Assembly: GCA_951804985.1 (NCBI GenBank)
Contig: OX638130.1
Coordinates: 118,309,593-118,373,592 of the forward strand
DNA: 64,000 nucleotides
Reading direction: 5' to 3'
Origin: Dryomyza anilis
Lineage: Eukaryota > Arthropoda > Insecta > Diptera > Dryomyzidae
Part shown: positions 50,301-53,436 of the stretch, piece by piece
How positions within the stretch are numbered: the stretch's first letter is position 1
Layout of the letters: each line of letters opens with the position of its first letter
Notes under the pieces: model-generated
What the model was told of the DNA's origin: nothing
Database searches by the model: none
The model's input: the letters and a program-made list of their open reading frames with translations, nothing else
Position numbers and translations under genes: made by a program

Positions 50301-53090
50301 GAATATAGGTAGTGTATGTTAAGGTCTCCGAAAAACAAAATTACATATCACATACATTTTTTTTTTTTTCACAAATTAACCAACACTCAAGGGATGACGG
50401 GAAAAACAGACGCAGGGAGATTGTTCCACAAACGTACCGTGCGACTGAAGAATGAATTCTCTCTTGTAATGCGTGGTTCTGTTGAGGGCCGAGTGGACTA
50501 CGAAGGAGTGGGCTTGGCCTGAGAAGAATGAGAGAACACACAATCTGGAAGTATTTTCAGTTTGGTCATCCGTTTGATTCACCCAGAAGTAGGTGTGTCC
50601 GGTATGGATAGGTATATTCTTGATCAGCGTGACCTCCTCCATCGATTGAGCGATGTCCGTCTGTTTGTCTGTTCAAATCACGATTACAGAAAAACTACAA
50701 GAGCTACACTCAGACAAAAATCTCATAAAATCCCATTAAAATTTGTCAAGAGGACAGTTATTGATTTAATAGTATACAAAAAATACAAATTTTTATACAA
50801 ACTCAAAAATAATTGTATAGTATTTTTTAGTATTTAATGGGATTTACCGATAGGATTAATAGTTTATCATATTGACTAATTTCAATAGTAAAAACTATAA
50901 ATTGTATGGTATCTTTTTACTGAGTGTAGGTTAATGAAAGTTGAAAGTTAGATTAATACATTTACGCAGTCTGGTATTGAAAATAGGCCAGATCGATCTA
51001 TGGTGACCTGTTCAAATATCTCGTATAAAACAAACCTATAGGGATGAATTTTACATTTCAAAGTAAACTTTTTCGAAATTCGCAAGAAAAATGTCCTACC
51101 AGTCAGTTTTACTAGTCACTTGTCGAGTAACTCGCAAGCGATGTCAGACACTTTAAGACCAGTAACTATCCAGTAAAATTCTTCGGTTTCTAATCATTTC
51201 CTTAACAGTAACCGACTTGTTCTTAACTTTTCTAGCTCCTACTAGTAACCGACCAGTTTTTAACTAGTTTTGAAGGGAACAGACCAGTTTTGATCAGTTT
51301 TTGACTAGTTTTCGATCATTTCCCTACCAGTAACCGACTTATTCTTGACTTTTCAAGTTCCTACCAGTACCCGACCAGTTTTTGATTAGTTTTGAAGGGA
51401 AAATACCAGTTTTGACTAGTTTCTGGCCTTCAGCAAACCGACATGTTCTTGACTTTTCAAGACCCTACCAGTAACCGACCAGTTTTTGACTAGTTTTGAA
51501 GGGAACAGATTTTTTTAAAATCAGTTTTTGACTAGTTTCTAATCATTTCCCTAACAGTAAAATACCAGTTTGACTAGTTTCTGGCCTACCAGTAACCGAC
51601 ATGTTCTTGACTTTTCAAGACCCTACCAGTAACCGACCAGTTTTTGGCTAGTTTTGAAGGGAAAAGACCTGTTTTTAATCAGTTTTGGACTAGTTTATTA
51701 TTTCCCTACCAGGAACGGACGTGTTCTTGACTTATCAAGTCCTTACCAGTAGCCGACCAGTTTTTGATTAGTTTTGAAGAGAACAGACCAGTTTTTGATC
51801 AGTTTTTGACTAGTTTTTGATCATTTCCCTACCAGTAACCGACTTGTTCTTGACTTTTCAACTCCCTACCAGGTACCGACCAGTTTCTGACTAGTTTTAA
51901 AGAGAACAGACCAGTTTTAACTAGTTTTGAAGGGAACAGACCAGTTTTAACTAGTTTTGAAGGGAACAGACCAGTTTTTGATCTGTTTTTGACTAATTTT
52001 ACTGGTAGGGATCTACTCTTAAAATCTCTACCAGTAACCGATCAGTTTTTGACTAGTATTACTAGCGTGGATATACTTCAAGCAAATACGAATGGTTATG
52101 GAAAAAAAAATGAAATACTAACAAAATTTAAAGAAAACCTTCTTAATTGATGAGTGTTAAAACAAAACAACAAATAAATGTCTTCAGAAGTTTTAAAACA
52201 TCCACAAGCAAGTGTCACCCATGTTGACACTTGTCACTTTGCACTGCACATTCCTGAGCATTCTTTTAAATTCTTTGACCTGTCAAAATGTGCACTTAAA
52301 AGGCACAAGACTCACCTGAAAGCCATCGTACGTCCAACTGCCGAACTTCATTACGCACGTCTGCTCGTCGAACGGAAAGTACTCGACATCGATTTCGCAG
52401 GAGCTCTTATAGATGGCCGGCGGCCGCCATTCGACGCGCCCCGTATAATTTAGAGTGGCCTTGGTGGCCAGAGTGACTTCAAAGTTGCCGTCGGCGCTGC
52501 GTAATAAGAGTCGAGACGAAGACCATGAGAATGAGAAGAATGTTAAAAAATTGGAAATGTTTATAAAAAAAATGTCAAATATCAGATGAAGAAATAAGCA
52601 ATAATGAATACAAGGATTTATTTATATTCCCCATGGCAATTTCATCAATTCATTCGACTCAAATGCGAATCGATGTGGCTGGTAATGAGATTAATTCTCA
52701 AAGGAGTTGAGGAAAAAAACAAAAAAAAAACCACAAAAGATGATAAAGAGCAAGAAGGATACAAGAGGCAATAAATCAAATGCTATGTGTGTCACTTACT
52801 TATTGTAGAGGACAATATCCGGCCGCCATATATGATCCGAGGGCACATGCAGCATCTCAACGCCGCCGTACTCCTTCGGCTCCCACTTCAGTTTGTAGTC
52901 GTACCAGGACTGCTCCACCCACAGGTTCGTCGTCATGATTTGATTCTTCAAATTGACGTCAATCAATTGCGAGAGCTTCAGTTTGATGCGCACTGTCAGG
53001 GCGTCCGTCACATTGACAACGGGTCGAACCAATTTGTTGTAGTTGCTCAGCAGATCGTCGTACAGCCGTTTGGCATCCGGATTTGCTGTG
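1647..53090 (-). CDS. nAChRalpha3: Nicotinic acetylcholine receptor alpha subunit, alpha3-like (joined gene, 5' incomplete)
   Basis: This is a cation-selective, acetylcholine-gated Cys-loop channel subunit of the neuronal plasma membrane, a class targeted by neonicotinoid and spinosyn insecticides. The join is complement of 1647-1847, 8684-9644, 9745-9837, 10724-10870, 10947-11083, 16589-16757, 35030-35145, 52316-52496 and 52800-53090. All junctions are GT-AG and the frame stays open: 2296 nt, 764 residues plus a stop and one split codon. The Cys-loop [15 protein letters not shown], the loop C pair YTCCDEPY (which makes it an alpha type), TM2 after SGEK, and the TM4 start [13 protein letters not shown] are all readable. 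The TM3-TM4 loop of about 390 residues gives an expected full length near 790, which fits fly alpha3 better than the shorter alpha4. That paralogue choice is from memory of the family. The signal-peptide exon was not found. Introns range from 76 bp to 18.3 kb. Confidence 0.95.
1848..2324. other. Intron, AT-rich, no feature recognised
   Basis: Start of the 6.8-kb intron (read on the plus strand). AT-rich with short A and TA runs; nothing identifiable. Confidence 0.7.
2325..2378. repeat. (TA)n microsatellite
   Basis: About 25 TA dinucleotides ending in TATAAAACTCTTGG, the same sequence found at the 5' end of the Helitron at 11776. The TA run seems to have grown from that terminus. Confidence 0.95.
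2366..3520 (+). mobile_element. Helitron-like non-autonomous element, degenerate and expanded
   Basis: It begins TATATAAAACTCTTGGTC and continues CACGTCTAAACCGCTG and ACAACCTAAACTTTCAA, all shared with the Helitron at 11776-12773. The 3'-end motif (GCACGAGTCGTG followed by CACGGGTCC) appears at about 3164-3186, and a variant at 3385-3410, but no CTAG end follows. The body has been replaced by an A-rich minisatellite. Confidence 0.7.
2517..3480. repeat. ACAAAAGC/AAACAC minisatellite
   Basis: Nearly 1 kb almost free of T on the plus strand, built from words such as AAAAACACAAAAGC and AAAACAAAAGC. Long open frames on both strands (Lys/Gln/Thr-rich or Phe/Cys/Leu-rich) are by-products of this composition. 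Confidence 0.95.
3605..4570. mobile_element. Foldback element with about 255-bp inverted arms
   Basis: The left arm (3605-3861) and right arm (4314-4570) are near-perfect reverse complements. They begin AACCAGTTGGGAAGGTTAGA and include the palindrome TATAGTCGGTCTAAGCCGAC (completed TATA). The central 450 bp holds a GACA-type microsatellite and the mini-me/DINE-1-like core. No clear target-site duplication was seen. Confidence 0.92.
4144..4316 (+). mobile_element. mini-me/DINE-1-like core with GTCY microsatellite
   Basis: A (GACAGACG)n stretch at 4145-4181 is followed by ATCGACTC and TGCTGATCAAGAATATATAT, then GCTTCCTTCTGGGTGTTACA and a GGGTATAAAA-type end. This arrangement matches the conserved microsatellite-plus-core of dipteran mini-me/DINE-1 (Helentron) repeats as I remember them. 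A second copy lies at 50558-50695 on the minus strand. Confidence 0.75.
4597..5080 (+). repeat. Dispersed repeat D1, copy 1
   Basis: Diverged but collinear with the reverse complement of 58235-58655. Shared landmarks include the AAACTGCGTTTACAGTTTTT-like stretch, ACATAATAGAAAAAAC, AACCGCGAATTATATAGAA, and GGGATGTCCATAGCAA. It has no recognisable coding content and is of unknown type. Confidence 0.75.
5081..6170. other. Intron, no feature recognised
   Basis: Mixed-composition intron sequence with no coding exon or repeat that I can identify; small frames at 5111-5791 have no recognisable content. Confidence 0.6.
6180..7880. repeat. ATCGAT-rich long-period repeats
   Basis: Irregular duplication of a module that reads AATCGATTAATCGATTTTTT, AATATATCGATATCAAA, AATATCGAAATCGACCACAC, then TTTGAAATTGAGAAAGAAAC. 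Module landmarks recur near 6423, 6727, 7440 and 7607, so copies have been deleted and shuffled. Confidence 0.85.
7910..8400. repeat. Inverted repeat with CGATGAATTGTGCATA tandem units
   Basis: The left part (ACTTTTGATGGTTCGCGGAC and TTCATCGTATTACAATTCAT) is inverted on the right (ATGAATTGTGATACAATGAA, GTCCGGTTCCCACTTTTGAT). Between them are tandem units of about 13-15 bp around CGATGAATTGTGCATA at 8246-8380. It looks like a small foldback element whose ends expanded. Confidence 0.8.
8684..9644 (-). CDS. nAChRalpha3: nAChR alpha coding exon: large low-complexity cytoplasmic loop
   Basis: A 961-bp exon giving 320 codons of the TM3-TM4 loop, from [20 protein letters not shown] to [18 protein letters not shown] and STR. 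Most of it is low complexity: runs of Gly, Ser, His and Gln, and local Ala clusters. The last 25 or so residues ([20 protein letters not shown]) are the conserved amphipathic region before TM4. The donor is GTGAGT with the exon ending ACC-AGG, which restores the expected TR-VKEDWKY junction. GC content is far above the surrounding introns. This loop is the main reason for preferring alpha3 over alpha4. Confidence 0.94.
9745..9837 (-). CDS. nAChRalpha3: nAChR alpha coding exon: cytoplasmic loop, small exon
   Basis: A 93-bp exon coding for [18 protein letters not shown] followed by a proline-rich [12 protein letters not shown]. Acceptor CTTAG and donor GTAGGT give an open frame with both neighbours. 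[10 protein letters not shown] is a loop motif I associate with fly alpha3/alpha4. The proline run could be a protein-binding site; that is inference. The exon length is a multiple of three, so it could be skipped without a frameshift. Confidence 0.93.
9905..10690. repeat. 12-bp tandem array AAAGAATTCTAT
   Basis: Roughly sixty copies of a 12-bp unit centred on the 8-bp palindrome AGAATTCT, nearly perfect at 10380-10500 and degrading to both sides. It fills most of the 886-bp intron 9838-10723 between two coding exons. The open frame reading NSIK repeats is an artefact of the period. Confidence 0.97.
10724..10870 (-). CDS. nAChRalpha3: nAChR alpha coding exon: end of TM3 and start of cytoplasmic loop
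   Basis: Codes for [18 protein letters not shown] through [10 protein letters not shown], 48 codons with one leading and two trailing bases that join adjacent exons in frame. FRSPxTHxMxPWV is the conserved motif just after TM3 in insect alpha subunits, and [10 protein letters not shown] begins the cytoplasmic loop. The donor GTGAGT lies just below 10724, beside an 886-bp intron that is mostly a 12-bp tandem array. Confidence 0.96.
10947..11083 (-). CDS. nAChRalpha3: nAChR alpha coding exon: TM2 and TM3
   Basis: Codes for the pore-lining TM2 ([20 protein letters not shown]), the short IIPPTS linker and most of TM3 ([18 protein letters not shown]), 45 codons plus two bases. Acceptor TCACAG and donor GTGAGT are canonical. 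The next intron is only 76 bp, in contrast to the 5.5-kb intron upstream. Confidence 0.97.
11084..11775. other. Intron, no feature recognised
   Basis: AT-rich intron with some ATATGCAAAT-type words near 11580-11630; nothing else identifiable. Confidence 0.6.
11776..12773 (+). mobile_element. Non-autonomous Helitron
   Basis: It starts TCTATATATATAAAACTCTT and ends with GCACGAGTCGTGTACGGGTC then CAGCTAG. It lies between an A (11775) and a T (12774), the expected Helitron A/T target. The palindromic CACGAGTCGTG a few bases before the CTAG end fits the terminal hairpin. There is no Rep/helicase coding; the body is A-rich minisatellite (about 11990-12130) and a 15-bp array. An internal CCCGCAGCGAAGCACGGGTC at about 12661 is a second terminus-like motif. 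Confidence 0.8.
12147..12490. repeat. 15-bp tandem array TTCACCACACTAAAA
   Basis: About 22 copies of a 15-bp unit alternating AATT and AACT variants, inside the Helitron body. Frames reading [10 protein letters not shown] on the minus strand come from the repeat. Confidence 0.95.
12775..13298. other. Intron, no feature recognised
   Basis: AT-rich intron after the Helitron; no element or exon seen. Confidence 0.6.
13299..13740. repeat. ATATGCAAA repeats interrupted by a SINE
   Basis: ATATGCAAAATATGCAAT words occur at 13305-13330 and 13640-13740, on both sides of the SINE at 13327-13637, suggesting the SINE landed in this simple repeat. Confidence 0.75.
13327..13637 (-). mobile_element. tRNA-derived SINE, family S1, copy 1
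   Basis: The reverse complement starts GTAGCCGCGGTAGCTCAGTG (A-box-like) and carries CCCCGGTTCAAGCCTGG (B box), followed by a tRNA-unrelated body ending GGACTGTAGCGCCAAAT and an AT-rich tail. It is about 90% similar by eye to the plus-strand copy at 38764-39079. The tRNA-like part is not a functional tRNA. Confidence 0.9.
14016..14355. mobile_element. Mariner-type MITE, complete foldback copy
   Basis: Flanked by TA on both sides (TA-AAGGATTTTTCAATAAGA on the left and TTTGAAAAACCCTG-TA on the right). Each half carries the 5' leader of the parent element up to the start-codon context; the two halves face each other, so it is a large hairpin. TA duplication fits Tc1/mariner integration. Confidence 0.88.
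14636..15500 (+). repeat. 19-bp satellite array, variant TTGAATTTTGAGTGAAAAT
   Basis: About 45 degenerate units of the family also found at 27415-29275 (inverted), 53437-55190 and 62040-63295. Here the GAG variant dominates (AATTTTGAGTGAAAATTTG). It lies in the intron downstream, in transcription order, of the loop C/TM1 exon. Confidence 0.93.
15844..16059. mobile_element. Mariner-type MITE, complete 216-bp copy
   Basis: TA-flanked, with termini AAGGGTTTTTCAACAGGGAC and GCTCTTATTGAAAAACCCTC. It retains the 5' leader (CTTCAGTAAGATTTGCTATT) and the start context GATGGAAAGATATACGAATT, then a short inverted segment. Confidence 0.9.
16060..16588. other. Intron, no feature recognised
   Basis: Ordinary AT-rich sequence next to the TM1 exon. 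No additional exon seen. Confidence 0.6.
16589..16757 (-). CDS. nAChRalpha3: nAChR alpha coding exon: loop C and TM1
   Basis: Codes for [15 protein letters not shown] through SDSGEK, 56 codons after one base completing Arg. The adjacent cysteines flanked by tyrosines (YTCCDEPY) are the agonist-binding loop C that defines alpha subunits. TM1 follows (about [18 protein letters not shown] to FYLP). The GEK end supplies the glutamate at the inner mouth of TM2, consistent with a cation channel. At 169 bp its length is not a multiple of three, so skipping it would shift the frame. Confidence 0.97.
16758..18005. other. Intron, no feature recognised
   Basis: AT-rich intron upstream of the TM1 exon, without repeats or exons that I can identify. 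Confidence 0.6.
18006..20420. repeat. TTCGAA-rich satellite, period about 180 bp, with an insertion
   Basis: The marker GACGACAAAAACAACGCAAT recurs near 18361, 18541, 18717, 18893, 19087, 19247, 19437, 19624 and 19808, giving a period of 160-194 bp. Each monomer also has CAACTACATATGTTCGAAAA and AAAATAACAATGTTCGAAAA. The array is interrupted at about 19839-20165 and resumes to 20420. Confidence 0.9.
19839..20165. mobile_element. Insertion in the satellite: GTGTT-rich element of unknown type
   Basis: About 327 bp unlike the flanking satellite. It has inverted words AACACTAACG and CTTAGCGTTTGTGTTTGC on the left and TAGTGTTCTTTTTAGTGTTC repeats on the right, so the ends are loosely complementary (AAAAAACACTAACG against TTAGTGTTTTTTT). 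No precise termini or target duplication. Confidence 0.55.
20664..20826. mobile_element. MITE with TTTCGAAAC-type inverted termini
   Basis: Left end CTTTCTGTATTTCGAAACGA and right end TCGTTTCGAAATACAGAAAG are perfect 20-bp inverted repeats around a 120-bp interior. No target duplication is evident, so the superfamily is unassigned. Confidence 0.85.
20827..21750. other. Intron, no feature recognised
   Basis: Lower repeat content. A 184-codon frame at 20703-21257 starts inside the MITE and shows no known domain. I do not call it a gene. Confidence 0.6.
21751..22029. mobile_element. hAT-like MITE (CAGGG ends)
   Basis: Ends CAGGGACCGGATTCTCACTT and AAAGTGGGAATCCGGC then CCCTG form inverted repeats of about 40 bp that include TAGCTAAAGCTAAAATTCT. 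CAGGG termini are typical of hAT elements. An 8-bp target duplication is not convincing. Confidence 0.8.
22048..22250 (+). mobile_element. Mariner-type MITE, right end missing
   Basis: Begins after TA with AAGGGTTTTTCAATAAGAGC, has the second terminal motif TTTTCAACAGGGACGCTACA, the leader, and the start context ATGGAAAGATATACGAGCCA. It fades out before a right terminus. Confidence 0.85.
22251..23330. other. Intron, no feature recognised
   Basis: Mostly unique sequence with a short GCTGTTGCTATTGCT stretch near 23210-23240. No exon recognised. Confidence 0.6.
23335..25190. repeat. Purine-rich minisatellite, AGAGTTAAGAGTGGAGGA
   Basis: About 1.85 kb built from GAGTGGAGGAAGAGTTAAGA-type units of variable period. 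The plus strand is very purine-rich, so the receptor pre-mRNA carries a pyrimidine-rich CU tract here. The best-ordered stretch is 24750-24890. Confidence 0.92.
25191..26034. other. Intron, no feature recognised
   Basis: Unique-looking sequence followed by AAGTGAAATGAAA-rich sequence from about 25720 on that leads into the next array. Confidence 0.6.
26035..26700. repeat. 12-bp tandem array AGTATACTGAAA
   Basis: About fifty copies of a 12-bp unit centred on the 8-bp palindrome AGTATACT. Frames reading YTEK or QYTF repeats on either strand are artefacts of the period. The minus (transcript) strand repeats CTTTTCAG, which looks like a 3' splice site. Confidence 0.96.
26701..27414. other. Intron, no feature recognised
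   Basis: Unique-looking intron. A frame at 27089-27391 (TCT/GCT-rich) has no recognisable domain. Confidence 0.6.
27415..29275 (-). repeat. 19-bp satellite array, inverted orientation
   Basis: About 95 units of CTAAAAATTCAATTTTTCA, the reverse complement of the unit at 53437-55190. Units at 27552-27870 are almost identical, pointing to recent amplification; variants with CACAAAAAATTC and AACTAAAAATT appear downstream. Confidence 0.97.
29276..30195. other. Intron, no feature recognised
   Basis: Higher-complexity sequence with short CAA and GATGAT runs around 29740-29780 and GGCGGCGG at 29876. No exon recognised. Confidence 0.6.
30200..30390. mobile_element. MITE fragment, CACAGAAAAAAA type
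   Basis: Starts CACAGAAAAAAAATCAGCG and contains ATATTGATGAAT and TTCTTCAATATAATGAAG words shared with the element at 58946-60180. No clear right terminus. Confidence 0.6.
30582..31050. repeat. Inverted repeat with about 135-bp arms plus a third partial arm
   Basis: The left arm (30582-30725) contains GGGCGAATCTTTTCG, AGATAAAATAGTGG and TGTTTGTTTTTAACGCACCT. The right arm (30726-30868) is its imperfect reverse complement, ending ATATTCGCCCTATGGCGA. A further pair at 30888-31050 repeats the inner part. Looks like a foldback element and a relative, or a partial duplication. Confidence 0.82.
31225..31432. mobile_element. MITE with CTACACTCAG ends
   Basis: Left CTACACTCAGAAAAAAGTTT and right GGAAACTGTTTTCTGAGTGT are inverted repeats of about 22 bp. 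The interior is rich in AAGGAAAATTTACTT words in both orientations. It shares its outer 10 bp with the element at 50704-50929. Confidence 0.82.
31433..32870. other. Intron, no feature recognised
   Basis: Relatively complex sequence with short CCAGCCAGCCA and GTGTGTGTG runs at 32110-32310. No exon is seen; conservation here would be worth testing because it is less repetitive than its surroundings. Confidence 0.6.
32873..33155. repeat. Tandem duplication, about 137-bp period, two copies
   Basis: Both copies contain TTGCTGTTGCACTTGCAAAA, AACTCAGCG and CCGCTACACAAGTGTTCGAA in order. The second copy has a small GTTTGTTGTTGTAT insertion. Confidence 0.9.
33895..34985. repeat. TCTGACTCTGTGTC minisatellite
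   Basis: Irregular units of TCTGACTCTGTATCAC and TCTGACTCCGTGTCTC over about 1 kb, broken by a SINE-like block at 34180-34372. A detached piece lies beyond the coding exon at 35385-35485. Confidence 0.9.
34180..34372 (-). mobile_element. tRNA-derived SINE, family S2
   Basis: On the minus strand it has a tRNA-like head with CGCTGGACTTGCATTCTGAA and a good B box (GGTCTCGGGTTCGAATCT at 34303-34320), a non-tRNA body, and an A-rich end (AAAAAAGAAAG). The A box is decayed. It differs from family S1. Confidence 0.72.
35030..35145 (-). CDS. nAChRalpha3: nAChR alpha coding exon: loop F region
   Basis: Codes for [15 protein letters not shown] to EVPAV plus two bases, 38 codons of the extracellular domain between loops B and C, with an N-glycosylation site NGT. 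Acceptor TATAG and donor GTGAGT are canonical. The exon is isolated between introns of 17.2 and 18.3 kb and sits between two parts of a TCTGACTC-type minisatellite (to 34985, and again at 35385-35485). Confidence 0.96.
35385..35485. repeat. TCTGACTC minisatellite, outlying piece
   Basis: Same unit as 33895-34985, on the other side of the coding exon at 35030-35145, separated by about 400 bp of non-repeat sequence that includes the exon. Confidence 0.8.
35486..37374. other. Intron, no feature recognised
   Basis: Ordinary intron with small GAC/GAT and GTCA runs at 36295-36520. No exon or element recognised. Confidence 0.6.
37375..38310 (+). pseudogene. Non-LTR retrotransposon (LINE family A) reverse transcriptase remnants
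   Basis: Reverse-transcriptase pieces in disrupted frames: [11 protein letters not shown] near 37420, then [30 protein letters not shown] and [20 protein letters not shown] (37550-37800), and the C-terminal [18 protein letters not shown] (38010-38080). A second [18 protein letters not shown] near 38220 shows a rearrangement or second copy. Internal deletions and stops make it inactive. No RNase H follows. Confidence 0.88.
38435..38683. repeat. CCAGTTTTTGACTAGT family, short copy
   Basis: Shares GTCGAGTAACTCGCATGCGA and GACCAGTTCTTGACTAGTTT with the start of the long array at 51090-52075. Cut by the LINE B insertion; the repeat continues at 39711-39745. Confidence 0.85.
38684..39710 (-). pseudogene. 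LINE family B, 3' portion, flanked by a 13-bp target duplication
   Basis: The minus-strand coding remnant reads [20 protein letters not shown] and [13 protein letters not shown], the RNase H and C-terminal cysteine/histidine region of an RNase H-bearing LINE. AGGTTTCGACTAG at 38671-38683 is repeated at 39711-39723. The 3' end finishes in CCTAACCTAAC. A SINE is inserted in its 3' UTR at 38764-39079. Confidence 0.9.
38764..39079 (+). mobile_element. tRNA-derived SINE, family S1, copy 2, with target-site duplication
   Basis: Begins GTAGCCGCGGTAGCTCAGTG, has the B box CCCCGGTTCAAGCCTGG, and ends in (ATT)n. It is flanked by the exact 12-bp direct repeat AAGGAGGGGGGA at 38752-38763 and 39080-39091. 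It lies within the 3' UTR of the LINE B copy. Confidence 0.95.
39746..43072. other. Intron, mostly no feature recognised
   Basis: Long stretch with decayed LINE-like scraps near 39880-40160, a (TGAC)n run at 41410-41450, and otherwise unique sequence. No exon recognised. Confidence 0.55.
43073..43296 (+). pseudogene. LINE family B, reverse transcriptase thumb fragment
   Basis: [25 protein letters not shown] (neighbouring frame), ITYWI and FVRPILT match the end of the reverse transcriptase in RNase H-bearing LINEs. A frameshift splits it, and family A sequence interrupts it at 43297. Confidence 0.85.
43297..43500 (+). mobile_element. LINE family A fragment inserted in LINE B
   Basis: Starts at [12 protein letters not shown] and jumps directly to the 3' end (ATCTAACATCCCATCTTATG, GATCAGCACTG), so most of the C-terminal region is deleted. 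The last part is a 48-bp hairpin at 43393-43494. Confidence 0.8.
43393..43494. repeat. Inverted repeat of 48-bp arms, 6-bp spacer
   Basis: Left arm from CTTAAATCTAACATCCCATC to 43440; right arm 43447-43494 ends GATGGGATGTTAGATTTAAG. Only a couple of mismatches. It duplicates the LINE A 3' end head to head. Confidence 0.93.
43660..44700 (+). pseudogene. LINE family B, RNase H domain and C-terminus, decayed
   Basis: The RNase H motifs appear in order: [20 protein letters not shown] (first Asp), [11 protein letters not shown] (Glu), and FSDNQAAI (Asp), then VIWVPGHCN and [14 protein letters not shown]. The cysteine/histidine tail [20 protein letters not shown] is at 44430-44500. Several frameshifts and stops. 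The 3' UTR matches the reverse complement of 39100-39190. Confidence 0.9.
44800..46020. repeat. Diverged long-period repeats with TCCCGTCCGGA
   Basis: Words such as GTGATTTATTACGAAATAAC and TCCCGTCCGGA recur near 45505, 45690 and 46000. A related segment is at 49320-49600, where TTTGGAATATCCATATGAAC, CCGTCCGGAAC and CGAGTTATTTACGTTTTAAG run in the same order. Unknown type. Confidence 0.7.
46021..47869. other. Intron, no feature recognised
   Basis: AT-rich intron with a C7 run at 47228. Short open frames have no recognisable content. Confidence 0.6.
47870..49260. repeat. Threefold segmental repeat around GATTGCAAAACTCTCGCT
   Basis: The block GATGCTTCGATTGCAAAACT, then CTTCCCGATTC and GAATACTGCCTC, occurs near 48025, 48367 and 49085. 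CAAGAGAGCATATTTGACCA with its flank occurs at 48182 and 48899. The copies overlap as partial tandem duplications. Confidence 0.9.
49320..49600. repeat. Copy of the 45.8-46.0 kb repeat
   Basis: Collinear with 45813-46020 in the same orientation, sharing CATATGAACCT, ACTTCCGTTTTTGT and GTCCCGTCCGGAA. Confidence 0.75.
49717..50310 (-). pseudogene. LINE family A, 3' third, 5'-truncated
   Basis: A 147-codon open stretch on the minus strand runs from [20 protein letters not shown] and [13 protein letters not shown] through [20 protein letters not shown] to [20 protein letters not shown]. This is the reverse-transcriptase C-terminus without RNase H. The 3' UTR reaches about 49717 (rc of AAGATCTCCGAAAAACAAAA). 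It is the best-preserved copy in the window. Confidence 0.9.
50318..50550 (-). pseudogene. LINE family A, second 3' fragment in direct orientation
   Basis: Repeats the same 3' end (AAGGTCTCCGAAAAACAAAA) and the coding tail ([10 protein letters not shown]), with a deletion in the 3' UTR. It abuts the previous copy. Confidence 0.85.
50558..50695 (-). mobile_element. mini-me/DINE-1-like core, copy 2
   Basis: Reverse-complement match to 4144-4280: GTTTGATTCACCCAGAAG, TCCGGTATGGATAGGTATAT, TTCTTGATCAGCGTGACCTC and GCGATGTCCGTCTGTTTGTC. No 255-bp arms accompany this copy. Confidence 0.78.
50704..50929. mobile_element. MITE with CTACACTCAG ends, copy 2
   Basis: Perfect 10-bp inverted ends CTACACTCAG and CTGAGTGTAG, then ACAAAAATC/ATCTTTTTA. 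The interior has an inverted pair AATCCCATTAAA-like and TTTAATGGGATTTA. Same outer ends as 31225-31432, different interior. Confidence 0.85.
50930..51089. other. Intron spacer
   Basis: Short unique stretch; nothing recognised. Confidence 0.6.
51090..52075. repeat. GACCAGTTTTTGACTAGTTT array
   Basis: About 1 kb of interleaved units: ACCGACCAGTTTTTGACTAG, TTTTGAAGGGAACAGACCAG, CCCTACCAGTAACCGAC and TTGTTCTTGACTTTTCAA, arranged in higher-order repeats of about 130-180 bp. Starts with GTCGAGTAACTCGCAAGCGA as in the short copy at 38435. Confidence 0.93.
52316..52496 (-). CDS. nAChRalpha3: nAChR alpha coding exon: Cys-loop
   Basis: Codes for [15 protein letters not shown] through GSWTYDGFQ, 60 codons after one base that completes Asn. 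It contains the disulphide Cys-loop [15 protein letters not shown] (13 residues between cysteines, the family signature), an N-glycosylation site NYT, and the loop B tryptophan in FGSWTYDG. Acceptor GCAG and donor GTGAGT are canonical. It is separated from the upstream exon by only 303 bp. I saw no second copy of this exon in the neighbouring intron; fly alpha4 is known for alternative exons around here, so the absence mildly favours alpha3. Confidence 0.96.
52497..52799. other. Short intron, 303 bp
   Basis: Intron between the Cys-loop exon and the upstream exon, bounded by GTAAGT and GCAG on the minus strand. No inserted repeat. Confidence 0.85.
52800..53090 (-). CDS. nAChRalpha3: nAChR alpha coding exon: N-terminal ligand-binding domain
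   Basis: Codes for the start of the mature extracellular domain, beginning around [14 protein letters not shown] and ending at DIVLYN. It holds the loop D tryptophan region ([13 protein letters not shown]), the loop A motif WRPDIVLYN and an N-glycosylation site NVT. The donor is GTAAGT just below 52800, leaving AA to complete an Asn with the next exon. The acceptor is ambiguous: CAG gives a start at 53090 and AAG gives one at 53094, and these differ in phase. The missing upstream exon would decide. One 291-bp exon covers a stretch that many nAChR alpha genes split into three exons. Confidence 0.95.
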
Positions 53091-53436
53091 CTGCCTTCGT
53101 GGGGGGTAGGCCGGACAGAAAGAAAAGAAAAAATACAAAGATTAGAAAAAATGTTGTAAAAAAAAGCGGAAAAGATAGAAACAGTTAGGAAAAAAAAAGC
53201 GTAGGCATCGCGATTAGTAACCGAAAGTTGCCAGTTACATGATATATTAATCGAATTATCTAAAGTGAACCAATCTGCGACACGTAGCCGGGTCAGCAGT
53301 CGATAACGCACGACGGATACATTTAGTTGTCAGGATAGTTTTGCGTTTGGAAAGAGAGATGTAGCGCAATATGGAAGGGCGTTATTTGCTTGATCTCTGA
53401 ACGGAAAAGAAATTCAGGGTGGGTATTTGTGTGGTA

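Noticed and set aside
52787..53188. 133-codon plus-strand frame at the first receptor exon
   Set aside because: Antisense shadow; the minus strand gives a clear nAChR sequence.
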